A stretch of 64,000 nucleotides of DNA from Lentibacillus amyloliquefaciens (GCF_001307805.1 NZ_CP013862.1:682001-746000); one strand, 5' to 3'. Positions 24,793 through 33,940 are shown, numbered from the stretch's first letter. Notes: generated from the letters alone by a model not told the origin. Numbers and translations: made by a program.

Positions 24793-25245
24793 TCGACTGT
24801 TATGTCTTTGTTGCTACACTCATAAATAAACGTTTTGAAGAAGCCTTGCATATATGGATCCTCGCTGGCCATCTCCTCAGGATTCCATTGAACACCCATA
24901 AACAGTGAAGACGATTGATCGACTGCTTCAACTGCTGCAATGATACCATCCGGTGCAGCTGCTGCTGTTTTAAGACTGGATCCGAGCTTGTCAATGGCCT
25001 GGTGGTTTATGCTGTTAACTCGAATCGATGACTTATTGAATATGTCATATAGCCGACAATTTTCCTCAATCTGAATATCATGTGTCGCATCATGTCTTTC
25101 GGCTTGCTGATAATGGCTGATAGCTTGAGGAATTTTGGTCTCAATGTCTTGAATGACTGTTCCACCTAAAGCCACGTTTAAAACGGTATTACCTCTGCAA
25201 TGGCAAAAATAGGCTTTTTTTGTTCCAGAGTAGTGTAGTCGCTTT
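24789..25245 (-). pseudogene. Gamma-glutamyl-GABA hydrolase-like (peptidase C26), broken
   Basis: The C-terminal half is readable: VNSINHQAIDKLGSSLKTAA, then MGVQWNPEEMASEDPYMQGF, the class I amidotransferase His-x-Glu region with QWNPE. Upstream the sequence encodes EQKKPIFAI, then one base is missing in ATTGCAGAGG (expected ATTTGCAGAGG, encoding the nucleophile in ICRG) near 25220. The catalytic Cys is therefore out of frame, and the N-terminal part is absent. The gene is inactive. Confidence 0.7.
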
Positions 25246-25602
25246 ATAAATTCTGTTATTTCAATGGATGCGCACGTGTACGCTTGCTAAAATTCAATAG
25301 CCTGATTTCTCAGTAGAAATACTGGGGAATGAGACCATTTACTTATCATTCAATCTGGAACTAATTCTTGTCTTAATTTGTCGAATTATGGTATATTTGC
25401 CATTGAATTATTGAGAGATTAAGAGACCCATATCAACATTGTTTAAGAAAATCAAAGATAAAGATTATTTATAGAAAAAAATTAAATGTTGGAAGCTAAG
25501 CTATACACCTGTCATATTATTAGATTTGTATATAACAGTATAACAATGGGATTATTGAAAGAATAGTCTATTAATAATTAAAAATTGATAAGGGTGATTT
25601 AG
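25246..25602 (+). other. AT-rich intergenic stretch, no gene seen
   Basis: No open frame with coding character, hairpin terminator or repeat was noticed. It separates decayed amidotransferase sequence from the accessory small-gene cluster. A GGGTGATTTAG stretch at its end serves the next small gene. Confidence 0.5.
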
Positions 25603-25812
25603 TTGAAGGTTAATGACATGGATAAGTTCCAGGTAACTGAGCGAATTAACGAGGTTAGGCGAATATTTGATGATCCGCAGGCTGATATATTCGATGTACC
25701 TTTCGAAATTTATGAAGAAATTAAAAATCCGCCAAGGGATAAAGATGGTTATGTTCACAAGTATTATTTAACAGACGAAATAAAGGGATTGATTGAAGCA
25801 TTGACAGGATGA
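25603..25812 (+). CDS. Small hypothetical acidic protein
   Basis: 69 residues from TTG 25603 (or 64 from ATG 25618), after AAGGGTGATTTAG. The sequence VTERINEVRRIFDDP, then FEIYEEIKNPPRDKDGYVHK, looks like a real soluble protein, but I recognise no family. Confidence 0.5.
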   Translation: MKVNDMDKFQVTERINEVRRIFDDPQADIFDVPFEIYEEIKNPPRDKDGYVHKYYLTDEIKGLIEALTG

Positions 25813-25900
25813 AAATAATGCTTGGTAAGAAACAATGGTGAGTAATTGCGATAAGTGAAAAGAGAGGTTAGTTACCTGTAAGAATTTGCTCCAAATGTAT

Positions 25901-25929
25901 TTGACATTATCTGAAAATTCAAGTATGCT
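25901..25929 (+). promoter_or_regulatory. Candidate SigA promoter
   Basis: TTGACA (25901-25906), a 17-bp spacer and TATGCT (25924-25929) upstream of the accessory cluster that starts at 26246. The hairpin at 26172 lies between, so read-through would be limited. Confidence 0.4.
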
Positions 25930-26171
25930 AATTGTATAATAGTTAAGTGTTTCAGTTACTCAGTTTGTTTAAAGGTCGTAATACCTTCAATATAGAAGGA
26001 GATTCGGCAAAAAAGTGTTTTTTACCTTCGTATTCCAAGATTCTACCCTTGATTTGGGAAGGTTAGGTTGACGTTTTAAACGTCCAAAAAATGCACACGT
26101 TGTGTGACTGAATTCAAGTAAATATTGATAAAAGTAGTATTGCTGTTGGCAATGCTTTTTTTCATGATAAT

Positions 26172-26214
26172 AAAAAAGTCGATTGATTCCTTCGGGGATT
26201 AGTCGGCTTTTTTT
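26172..26214 (+). terminator. Strong terminator with TTCG loop
   Basis: AGTCGATTGATTCC, a TTCG loop and GGGATTAGTCGGCT followed by seven T residues, with an A-run on the 5' side. It separates the promoter at 25901 from the gene at 26246 and could be an attenuator. Confidence 0.75.
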
Positions 26215-26245
26215 ATTATAAAAATATGTAATAGGAGGGAGCTGC

Positions 26246-26488
26246 ATGTCACATGCATGGTTCCGAAACCAAAAGAAGGTATTCATCGCTTATGCTGATG
26301 GAACTAAAAAGAACCAATTTTTGGTGCGGAAAGGGAAACAGTACTTCCACTTATCCAGCCAAAAAGAGATTAGGAAGTTAAGTCTCAAACAGGCTTATCA
26401 GATTTTTCTCATGATCTCAACCAGGGAAGTGGAATTCCGTGGGATTGGTTCATTTCAAAACTTACGAAAAGGAGCTGGTATCAAATGA
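26246..26488 (+). CDS. Small basic hypothetical protein
   Basis: 80 residues, Lys-rich (FRNQKKVFIAYADGTKKNQF, then SSQKEIRKLSLKQAYQI). AGGAGGG precedes the ATG. Its stop overlaps the start of the next gene (ATGA), indicating translational coupling. No recognised domain. Such pairs are typical of plasmid- or phage-derived accessory DNA (inference). Confidence 0.65.
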   Translation: MSHAWFRNQKKVFIAYADGTKKNQFLVRKGKQYFHLSSQKEIRKLSLKQAYQIFLMISTREVEFRGIGSFQNLRKGAGIK

Positions 26489-26856
26489 GTACGGCAACGG
26501 AACTTCAGAGGCAGGAACTTCAATCACAGGAAGATGCTGCTCAGCTTGCGAATGAAATCAACCGTTTGGAAGCTGCACTGAAGCAGATGAAAGATGAATT
26601 GAAAACCTATGTGAAAGCGTATGGAAGTGTGGATACAGGTGACGAAGTCTGGGATTTCTATGAATCTGTTTCATGGAAATTCGACCGGGACTATTTAAAG
26701 GAACTGGCAGGCGAAATCGCTATGGAAGGAATTGATCCCTGGGAGATGCTGAATATATCCAAAGCCAATATCAATAAGTTGGGCTGGGATGAACAACGGC
26801 TTTCCCAATTGGGTACAAAAAAAGTGACGCAGAGATTTACGTCACGAAAAAATTAA
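26485..26856 (+). CDS. Hypothetical coiled-coil protein
   Basis: 123 residues. The N-terminal half is a heptad-like coiled coil (QSQEDAAQLANEINRLEAAL, then KQMKDELKTYV). A conserved-looking block (WKFDRDYLKELAGEIAMEG, IDPWEMLNIS) follows. Coupled by ATGA overlap to the upstream gene. I do not recognise a family. Possibly a nucleic-acid-associated accessory protein of a mobile element. Confidence 0.65.
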   Translation: MSTATELQRQELQSQEDAAQLANEINRLEAALKQMKDELKTYVKAYGSVDTGDEVWDFYESVSWKFDRDYLKELAGEIAMEGIDPWEMLNISKANINKLGWDEQRLSQLGTKKVTQRFTSRKN

Positions 26857-26912
26857 AATAATCTACTACAGTTAGTATAACTAAAAACAAGCCTTCCATC
26901 AAGGCAGATAAT

Positions 26913-26950
26913 CAGATGGCATGCAAGACAGGTGCCATCTGGTTCCTGTC
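26913..26950 (+). promoter_or_regulatory. Two mutually exclusive hairpins before radC-like gene
   Basis: CAGATGGCA (26913) pairs perfectly with TGCCATCTG (ends 26941). GACAGG (26927) pairs with CCTGTC (ends 26950), using the loop of the first hairpin and enclosing its 3' arm. The two cannot form together. They lie about 20-50 bp before the radC-like start, so a leader switch or simple attenuation is possible. Confidence 0.35.
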
Positions 26951-26970
26951 TTCATGGAAAGGAGATAGAC

Positions 26971-27621
26971 ATGAGTGTAATTGAAAAGGCAAGAGAGGCC
27001 GTTACGGGATATGATTCGATTGGTGAACACGGCTTGATTAGTAACTACGATATGTTGTCAGTCGTTCTCGGTCCATTTGCCAAAATGGAAACAGTAGAAA
27101 GACTAAGTGCGTATTCCTTGCGTTTCCTGGCTGAGATGACCGTTAATGAAATCGAAGCTGAAGGGCTGACACATAATCAGGCGGTGACGCTTCATGCGGC
27201 CCTGCTTTTAGGTAAGCGGTCGATGCGGAGCAAGAAAGAACGGGGAACTATCATCCGTTCACCGGAAGATGTGGCGAATCACCTAAATAACGAAATGGGC
27301 CAGTTGAATCAGGAGCATTTTGTGACGCTGATGTTAAATACAAGGAATGAGGTAATGCATAAAACAACATTGTTTATCGGCAGTTTAAATGCATCAATTG
27401 TTCATCCGCGGGAGCTGTATCGTGAAGCGGTGAAATGCTCTGCTGCATCTGTGATTGTGGCGCATAATCATCCGAGTGGATCACCGCAGCCATCTCAGGA
27501 GGATGTCCACATCACCAGACGATTGGCGGAGTCGGGCAAAATGATTGGCATTGAACTGTTAGACCATGTTGTCATCGGGGAAGGCCGATTCGTGAGCCTG
27601 AAAGAGAAAGGCTATCTATAA
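26971..27621 (+). CDS. RadC-family JAB/MPN-domain protein
   Basis: 217 residues from ATG 26971, preceded by AAAGGAG. N-terminal helix-hairpin-helix-like part (YDMLSVVLGPFAKMETVERL), then the JAMM metal site VAHNHPSGSPQPSQED (H-x-H, S, D) and LLDHVVIGEGRFVSLKEKGY. RadC-like proteins are very common on plasmids, phages and integrative elements; the old DNA-repair role is not supported. The sequence is complete. Here it marks the cluster as mobile-element derived. Confidence 0.9.
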   Translation: MSVIEKAREAVTGYDSIGEHGLISNYDMLSVVLGPFAKMETVERLSAYSLRFLAEMTVNEIEAEGLTHNQAVTLHAALLLGKRSMRSKKERGTIIRSPEDVANHLNNEMGQLNQEHFVTLMLNTRNEVMHKTTLFIGSLNASIVHPRELYREAVKCSAASVIVAHNHPSGSPQPSQEDVHITRRLAESGKMIGIELLDHVVIGEGRFVSLKEKGYL

Positions 27622-27645
27622 AATCAATATGAAACGGTTCTTAAA

Positions 27646-27687
27646 AGACATGCTGGCAGGTGTTTAGCCATCCGGCATGTCTTTTTT
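27646..27687 (+). terminator. Terminator of the radC-like gene
   Basis: AGACATGCTGG pairs with CCGGCATGTCT, followed by seven T residues. Confidence 0.85.
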
Positions 27688-27718
27688 TGATTCAAAAGCT
27701 AATAAAGAAGTGACTATA

Positions 27719-27901
27719 ATGTTCATGAATGAAAATGTTAGATGTGGGAACTGTGGAGGTTTCCTGAATCGTGATGACACCCTTTTCGACGAACAAGCAG
27801 AAGTTTTTTTCTGCGATAACGATTGTTTGGACGAATGGGCGGATGATCATTTCGACGACATTATGAAGCAATACAAACGAATGCACATTTACGCAGGATA
27901 A
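27719..27901 (+). CDS. Small zinc-ribbon-like protein
   Basis: 60 residues from ATG 27719. CGNCGGFLNRDDTLFD and FFCDNDCLDEWADDHFDD supply two Cys pairs (CxxC, CxxxC), a probable small zinc site. An upstream start at 27677 lies inside the radC terminator and is rejected. Function unknown; maybe an accessory DNA- or protein-binding module. Confidence 0.6.
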   Translation: MFMNENVRCGNCGGFLNRDDTLFDEQAEVFFCDNDCLDEWADDHFDDIMKQYKRMHIYAG

Positions 27902-27995
27902 AAAGGACTGGTAATTCGGCTTTTTCTTAGTCGACACTTAACTTGTTCTCACAAAACATGTTGCAGAGTCAACAAAAAAGAAAGGCATGATAAAC

Positions 27996-28388
27996 ATGAA
28001 AAACAAAACAAAATCAATGGGAATTGAATTAGCAAGAGAAATAGTGAAACATAATAAAAAAGTGGATGAAATGATAAGTCATAAAACATATGAATTTGAC
28101 GTTTGGAAAGAGGAAGGAAAAGCTTGTGTGCAAACGGCAATTTGTAATGTTGGAGGCTGCGCTGCCCATTATTTAACATTTAGCAGTTTGGACAAAGCTA
28201 AAAGACAAGCCTCAATTATGACTATTCTTGGCGAGAAAATGCAAACAGTCGGCATATGTAATGAATGTTTAAATGACGGGGCAGATGATGACTGTTGCTC
28301 ACATTGTGGGGGAGACAAAACGCCGGTATATGATGAATTTCCCGACTGGTTAAAGTTCTGTCCTGAATGTGATAAATATGTTGACTAG
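27996..28388 (+). CDS. Cys-rich hypothetical protein with zinc-finger-like C-terminus
   Basis: 130 residues from ATG 27996, with AAAGAAAGG upstream. N-terminal half includes VQTAICNVGGCAAHYLTFS. The C-terminal half has repeated Cys pairs (CNECLNDGADDDCCSHCGG, FCPECDKYVD) that look like two zinc ribbons. No family recognised. It shares the accessory cluster with the RadC-like and small zinc proteins. Confidence 0.6.
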   Translation: MKNKTKSMGIELAREIVKHNKKVDEMISHKTYEFDVWKEEGKACVQTAICNVGGCAAHYLTFSSLDKAKRQASIMTILGEKMQTVGICNECLNDGADDDCCSHCGGDKTPVYDEFPDWLKFCPECDKYVD

Positions 28389-28513
28389 AGGAAGCATAAA
28401 CCCCTTCCACTTTTAAGCTAACAAAAATAAAGAAAAATGCACTTAATTTCGATGACAAGCAATAGAAACAAATGAACAGTCACGCAGGCTAAATACACTT
28501 GGAGGAGAAACGT

Positions 28514-28801
28514 ATGGTAAAAAGCTTCTTGACGGGCGTGACACCCGGTGTCGAATCCTATATGCAGGAAAATCGGATTCATCGGGATGACTTGCACGTC
28601 ATGATAGAGACGGCGGTTAAGCATGCAGATAAAAGCTATTTCATTGCTTTTCACAAACAAATGCAGACAGCCCTTGTGACGGATGGGAACGATCACATTC
28701 TGGATAAGCTTATGATTCCTATACCGGAGACGATTTGGTTTGTCTTTGAATCAATCGATTCTGACGTCACATGTGTGGCGATGCTGCCGCGTGAATATTA
28801 A
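28514..28801 (+). CDS. Small hypothetical protein
   Basis: 95 residues from ATG 28514, preceded by TTGGAGGAG. Sequence: VTPGVESYMQENRIHRDDLH to TALVTDGNDHILDKLMIPIP. No domain recognised. A strong terminator follows, so it seems to be an expressed stand-alone gene. Confidence 0.6.
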   Translation: MVKSFLTGVTPGVESYMQENRIHRDDLHVMIETAVKHADKSYFIAFHKQMQTALVTDGNDHILDKLMIPIPETIWFVFESIDSDVTCVAMLPREY

Positions 28802-28827
28802 TGTAAAAATGGTTGATTTAGGGGATG

Positions 28828-28878
28828 AACGCACGTTTTCTTATGGTTGTTCAATAAGAGAACGTGCGTCTTATTTTT
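28828..28878 (+). terminator. Long-stem terminator
   Basis: GAACGCACGTTTTCTTAT pairs with AATAAGAGAACGTGCGTC, followed by TTATTTTTT. Confidence 0.8.
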
Positions 28879-28901
28879 TGGAATGAGAAAGGATGGTTGG
28901 C

Positions 28902-30025
28902 ATGACTAACAATCTTGACAAACTAAAGGCTATTCAAAACGCATTAAACGCGAAGTATCTGGAACGGGAAACACAGGTCGAAGGGATGCTCGTGGCTCTA
29001 TTGGCTCAAGAGCATATGCTCATGGTTGGTCCGCCGGGTACCGCCAAAAGTGCCTTATCAAACGAACTGACCGGTATCATTGACGGGGCCAGCTACTTCC
29101 AGTGGTTATTGACGAAATACACCACGCCGGATGAAGTTTTCGGCGGCATCATGTTGAAAGATATGGAACAGGGTATCTACAGGCATAATACCGACGCCAA
29201 AATGGCCGAAGCACATCTGGTGTTTCTCGATGAAATCTTTAAGGGGAGTTCAGAGATTTTGAAGCCCTGCTCAAAGCGATTAATGAACGCGTTTTTGAAA
29301 ATGGCACAGAAGAAATGACTATGCCGCTGATGACGCTTGTCGGGGCAAGCAATGAATATCCTGAGGACGACGAAGGGCTTGAGGCGTTATTTGACCGTTT
29401 CTTATTACGGTTTGAAGTGGATGCCATTAAGGATCGTCAAAACCTGATAGCCATGATGAAAGGAACGGATCAGGAACAGGTTATGCCCCGTATTTCCCTG
29501 GATGAACTGAAAAATCTGCAGTTTCTTCGTGAAATGGTGGCGATTCCTGATCATATCTATGAAACACTGGCAGACATCTGGGAAGATATGCGGGATGAAG
29601 GCATCCATCCGTCAGACAGACGGCTGCAGAAATCATATGCCGCCCTGCAGGCCAAAGCATTGATTGAACAACGCCAGGTCGTTGACAGCGAGGACATTTT
29701 GTTTCTGGCACATGTGCTTTGGGAGAATGTCGATCAGCAACAGCAAGTCACCGATATTATCCGTCATCATGCACAGGATCCGGTCAGTCATACACTGGAG
29801 GTAATCCTTGAAGAGGCACAGGATATAATGAATGGATCGGCTAACGGCCATTCAACGGAAAATGTTCTGGAAGCGACGCAAAAAATGAAATCACTCGCTC
29901 AGGAGATTACCGATTTAAAAACGAAGTATCCTGAACGGGAAAACGAATTAAATGCGGTTCATAAGGAATTGAAACAGTATTTGGAAGAGCTGACCAATTC
30001 GGTGCTGGAACCGATTGAGTCATAA
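28902..30025 (+). pseudogene. MoxR/RavA-type AAA+ ATPase, frameshifted
   Basis: Walker A MVGPPGTAKSALSNEL, MoxR-type LLTKYTTPDEVFGG and Walker B LVFLDEIFKGSSEILK are in the first frame. This frame then runs into junk and ends at 29318. The -1 frame gives LLKAINERVFENGTEEMTMP, then LVGASNEYPEDDEGLEALFD (sensor 1) and RFLLRFEVDAIKD, continuing to 30025. One base (the third of a codon, TTGAA-GCC) is missing near 29262. Restored, it would be a normal about 375-residue RavA-like ATPase. The partner VWA gene is intact. These pairs act as chaperone-like machines on protein complexes. It is either a recent mutation or a read error. Confidence 0.8.
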
Positions 30026-30100
30026 AATGAAATCATAAGAGAAGGTGAAATGCTGAAGTGCAGGCTTTGGCATTTCACTTTTTTAAAAGGAGACGATAAC

Positions 30101-31543
30101 ATGAATGAACAAGCATGGCGTAAGCAAGTGTCGATTATCAATAACGACAAGTTCGATAAACGACGGTTTCAGAAGCTATATGATATGTCACAGGGCTTGC
30201 AGAATTTAAATAAATTTGATGCCCCTTTTCCAACATTCGGATCTTTGTTGAATGATATCTGGGGCTCCTTATACAAAATGAAACCTGAATTGAAAGAAAG
30301 AGAGAACGTATCCAAAGCATTTCAAACGAATCATGCATTTATGAAGCGGATCGTGGATGATGAGAACTTTGAACGTTACCGGGAAACGACACGCTTGGAT
30401 GACTTAGCCTCAGCCATTGGCACAGTTCAATTCGGAAAGAAGACGCATGAATGGCTGGAACACGAAAGAGAACAAAATGAAGCGTTGGACCAGCAGATGC
30501 GGGAATTGAATGCCATGCAGCGCCAGCTCGAACGGCAGCGTCAGGAGCACGGGGCTGGGAACGAAAACCAAAACCTTCAGAAAGAATTGCAGCAACGAAC
30601 AGAGGAATTACAGGAAGTTATCGATCAGGCACTCAATCAACGTAATAGTGGGTTTGACCAAGCAATGGAACAGGCGATGCAGCAGACACAGGATTCAAAG
30701 CAAAACCTGAAGGCCCTTGTGGGTGGTGCAAAAGCTGGAAGCGGAGAAGGTGAGCTTAAAAAGGTCCCCCTCCGCGATCAATTGGCATTGGCTGAGCAGT
30801 TAACGGATGATGCTCGAATGAAACAGATAGCTGAATGGGCGGGACGATTTAAGCAAATTGCCAGGAAGAAGCAAAAATCCAAACACCAGAAGGCAACCAG
30901 CCGGCATGGTGTCACACGCGGAAATGACCCAGCCAGATTATTGCCTTCGGAACTTGCTTTGTATAGGAACGAAACAACCCGAACGGAATTTCTGCGGCGG
31001 TTCGCGGGGCAAAGAAGTCGTCAGCATGACACGGGAGGCAAGGATATATTAGGAAAGGGACCTATTGTTCTATGCTTGGATCAATCAGGCAGCATGCAGC
31101 CCTTAGATACACAAGCCAAGGGGTTTACTTTAGCTCTGATGAGTATCGCGAAAAGAGAGAAACGTGATTTTGTGTTTATCCCATTTTCAGGCAGTGCTTA
31201 TAAGTATGTCTATAAAAAGGGGAAAATAAATGGAGAGGACATGGCAGCACTCTGCCAGTATTTTATAGGCGGTGGAACAAACTTTGAATCGGCATTGCGG
31301 AAAGGAATAGAAGTGATTCAATACAGCAGCTTTAAGAAAGCTGATATTATCTTTGTAACGGACGGAGAAGCTCATGTTTCAGATGATTTTCTTGATTTCT
31401 TTCAACAACAGAAGCAGGAGAACGGTTTTCATGTCCTTTCGCTTTTGCTTGGAACGAACAGAAATGTGGAACAGTTTTCCGATAAGGTTATGCAGATAAG
31501 AGATTTTAGTGATAAAGGTAGTTTCTCTGCCTTTAAAATTTAG
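30101..31543 (+). CDS. ViaA-like VWA-domain protein, partner of the MoxR ATPase
   Basis: 480 residues from ATG 30101 with AAAAGGAG before it. A long helical N-terminal half rich in Gln/Glu (RELNAMQRQLERQRQEHG) is followed by a C-terminal von Willebrand A domain with a complete MIDAS: CLDQSGSMQP, Thr in GGGTNFESA, Asp in FVTDGEAHVS. This is the layout of ViaA, which works with RavA. It directly follows the ATPase gene in the same direction. The ViaA-type factor probably tethers the ATPase to its substrate. Substrate unknown. The restored gene pair may be an accessory fitness or defence module (inference). Confidence 0.85.
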   Translation: MNEQAWRKQVSIINNDKFDKRRFQKLYDMSQGLQNLNKFDAPFPTFGSLLNDIWGSLYKMKPELKERENVSKAFQTNHAFMKRIVDDENFERYRETTRLDDLASAIGTVQFGKKTHEWLEHEREQNEALDQQMRELNAMQRQLERQRQEHGAGNENQNLQKELQQRTEELQEVIDQALNQRNSGFDQAMEQAMQQTQDSKQNLKALVGGAKAGSGEGELKKVPLRDQLALAEQLTDDARMKQIAEWAGRFKQIARKKQKSKHQKATSRHGVTRGNDPARLLPSELALYRNETTRTEFLRRFAGQRSRQHDTGGKDILGKGPIVLCLDQSGSMQPLDTQAKGFTLALMSIAKREKRDFVFIPFSGSAYKYVYKKGKINGEDMAALCQYFIGGGTNFESALRKGIEVIQYSSFKKADIIFVTDGEAHVSDDFLDFFQQQKQENGFHVLSLLLGTNRNVEQFSDKVMQIRDFSDKGSFSAFKI

Positions 31544-31557
31544 TGACGTGGAATAGG

Positions 31558-31585
31558 CCCCGACATTGTTCGGGTTCTTTTTTTA
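31558..31585 (+). terminator. Terminator of the MoxR-VWA unit
   Basis: CCCCGA and TTCGGG around CATTG, followed by TTCTTTTTTT. Confidence 0.7.
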
Positions 31586-31980
31586 TGCGTGTGAAGCTGA
31601 TAGTTCAATTGCAAAATTGATGAGCATTTTCAGTAAGGCGTTTTAGAACAAGAAACATCACTCTAATTTCACTCAAATAGGTAAACGCTTTAATTTTTGA
31701 GTGAACATGCGCATTAAGTCATAACATGTTATTTTTGAACCATTTAGGTATTGTCCCGTGATCATGCTTTAGATGTAGTTATGGCGGGTTTTTTAAGGAT
31801 CCCATTATTCACGTTCACAGTATCAACTCTTTGCAGTGGAATGAGAAAGGAACCGCCATAAGAGAACATTGATGGTTGATGACGAACACGGGGTACAAAT
31901 AATTATATTAGTATTTCAGATGACATTAAATGGTTTATGTGTAATAATTGAAGTGTTGAAATGTGCAACAAGTGAGGGAT
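31586..31980 (+). promoter_or_regulatory. Regulator upstream region with inverted repeat GTTG-N7-CAAC
   Basis: No gene in this stretch. GTTGAAATGTGCAAC (31955-31969) is an inverted repeat ending 11 bp before the regulator start. ATGTGCAA recurs at 33784 upstream of the permease gene, and its partial reverse TTGCAT forms the -35 box there. These are candidate binding sites for the PrpR-type regulator. TGAGCATTTTC at 31621 resembles the motif at 10779 and 11951. Confidence 0.4.
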
Positions 31981-33730
31981 ATGATGATAAAAACACTTCT
32001 AATTGCCCCGTATCAAGGGTTGGCCGAAACGGCTAAAAAAGTTGGTGCACCAGGCGATATAGATCTGGATGTAACGATAGCTAATCTTGAAGAAGGTGTG
32101 AAAGCGGCAAAATTAGCGGAAAAAACAAGGATACGAACTCATCATAAGTCGTGGTGGAACAGCCACTATGATTCAGAATGTTGTTTCGATTCCTGTCGCT
32201 CATATTGATATAACCGGATATGATATGTTGCGTGTTTTCACCCTCATTCGTGGAATAAAAGAAGGGGTGGCACTCGTTGGTTATCCGAATATTTCTCAGG
32301 GGGCATCCACAATATGTAACATATTAGAATTTGATGTGAAAATGATTACAATTAAATCAAGGAATGAAGTGAGAGACAACTTGGAGGAACTGAAGCAACA
32401 AGGTTTTAATGTAGTGATTGGTGACGTTATCACCGTTCAAGTTGCAGAGCAGGTTGGGTTACGTGGTGTTTTAATCACTTCTGGAAAAGAAGCGGTTACT
32501 GATTCTTTTGAAGAAGGAAAAAGGATATATAACTTCTTTCGCAGGGTAAACAGCCAATTTTATTATTTTCAGGAAACCTTCAATGCGATGCCTTTTCCAA
32601 TTATTTTATTGAATAAAGATGCCGAAGTGATTGAAAAAAATTTAATGTACGAACAAGATAATCAGTGTCATGAAATTTTAGAGTCACCAGATATATTGAG
32701 AGTAATTAAGCGGGTTCTCGAAAATGAAACAAATCAGTGGGCTGAAATTGAGGGTGAAAATATAATATATGAAATACAAGCTTATCTGGTAAGTATGTCA
32801 GAGACTATTGTAGGGGTTAACATTCATGATTCATTAATAAAAGCTGATAATAGAGCTTTTAGAATCATTGGTAATCCTGTGCATATCCCAATTATTGGAG
32901 ATAGTGACGAGGCCAAGCGGTTAAGGAATAATATACAACAATTCGCATATACTGATGCAAATGTGTGTGTTATTGGGGAATCGGGGACTGGTAAATATAC
33001 AGTTGCACAGGAATTACATTTTGAAAAATCTGGTCAGGAATCTCCTCTTATTGTTATTGAGGGAAGTTATTTAACTAATAATACTGAAATAGATAAACTA
33101 CAAACTAAACTTACTACTGTAAAGCACGGAACAGTTGTAATAAAAGACGTTGAATCGGTGTCAACTGAAATGCAAGATGCTATTAAAAGCTTATTACGAG
33201 ACATACCAACAACTATGAAAATTATTGTGCTTGCTAATGAATCGCTTGATTATCTTGTACATAACAGAGTCTTCGATAAAGAGCTTTATAAAAAGATTTC
33301 TAATCATGTCATACATCTTTCACCATTACGTGATAGGAAAGAAGATATTAGAGCTTTTGTTGATTATTTCCTAACTGAATTTCATGCTGAAAATGGTAAT
33401 GAAACAGTGGGTATGAAACAAGATGCAATTGAATATCTTTTGGAGTTTGAGTGGCCGGGCAACTTGTCTCAATTAAAAAAAGTAATTCAGGAATTGAGTA
33501 TGATGACGACAGATAATTATATAGAACTTTTCCATGTTAAGAAATTAATGAATCAATATGAACCAGTGTCGATGTCTAAAGATAATTGTTTACCGCTTGA
33601 TGGAACGTTGGAAGAAATTGAGCAAAAAGTCATCAAACAAGTATTGCAAGAAGAGGGAGACAATCAATCAAAAGCGGCAAAAAGATTGAATATCAATCGT
33701 TCTACTTTATGGCGAAAGTTAAAGAATTAA
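31981..33730 (+). pseudogene. PrpR-type regulator lacking GAFTGA, frameshifted in an A6 tract
   Basis: Order: PrpR N-terminal sensor domain (IAPYQGLAETAKKVGAPGDI, then ISRGGTATMIQNVVSIPVAH), a PAS-like linker, a sigma-54-type AAA+ core (Walker A GESGTGKYTVAQ; DRKEDIRAFVDYFL; FEWPGNLSQLKK) and a Fis-type helix-turn-helix (QSKAAKRLNINRSTLWRKL). The GAFTGA loop needed to touch sigma-54 is missing, and the Walker B is degenerate (VVIKDVESV). It therefore probably works with sigma-70. The frame breaks at GCGGAAAAAACAAGG (about 32119-32124), where one extra A shifts the frame; removal restores EKQGYELIISRGG. It sits before a threonate-type operon, which it presumably activates. Confidence 0.8.
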
Positions 33731-33745
33731 TATTGCTCATATTTA

Positions 33746-33769
33746 GAGCCCTAGAAAGGGTTCTTTTTT
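33746..33769 (+). terminator. Terminator of the regulator gene
   Basis: GAGCCCT and AGGGTTC around AGAA, followed by six T residues. Confidence 0.7.
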
Positions 33770-33839
33770 ATGTGCATGTTTAAATGTGCAATACTGTTTA
33801 AGTGTTTTCAGTGGTGAAATAGGGTAAATAAAAAAAGTG

Positions 33840-33868
33840 TTGCATTATATATCAATATGTTTTAATAT
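33840..33868 (+). promoter_or_regulatory. SigA promoter of the acid-sugar operon
   Basis: TTGCAT (33840-33845), a 17-bp spacer and TAATAT (33863-33868). No -24/-12 (TGGCAC-N5-TTGCA) sequence was seen. This agrees with a regulator that lacks GAFTGA. Confidence 0.6.
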
Positions 33869-33940
33869 ATTAAATATGAAACCGCTTTATATATTACTTT
33901 ATGTTTAATTATTAAACAATATTAATAGAGGGGGATAAAC

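Noticed and set aside
27677..27718. N-terminal extension of the small zinc-ribbon protein
   Set aside because: It starts inside the radC-like gene's terminator hairpin; ATG 27719 is the better start.
29250..29280. Programmed frameshift in the MoxR gene
   Set aside because: No slippery heptamer at the break; a one-base loss is simpler.
32115..32130. Phase-variable homopolymer in the PrpR-type regulator
   Set aside because: Six A residues are too short for frequent slippage, so a plain mutation or read error is favoured; noted only as a possibility.
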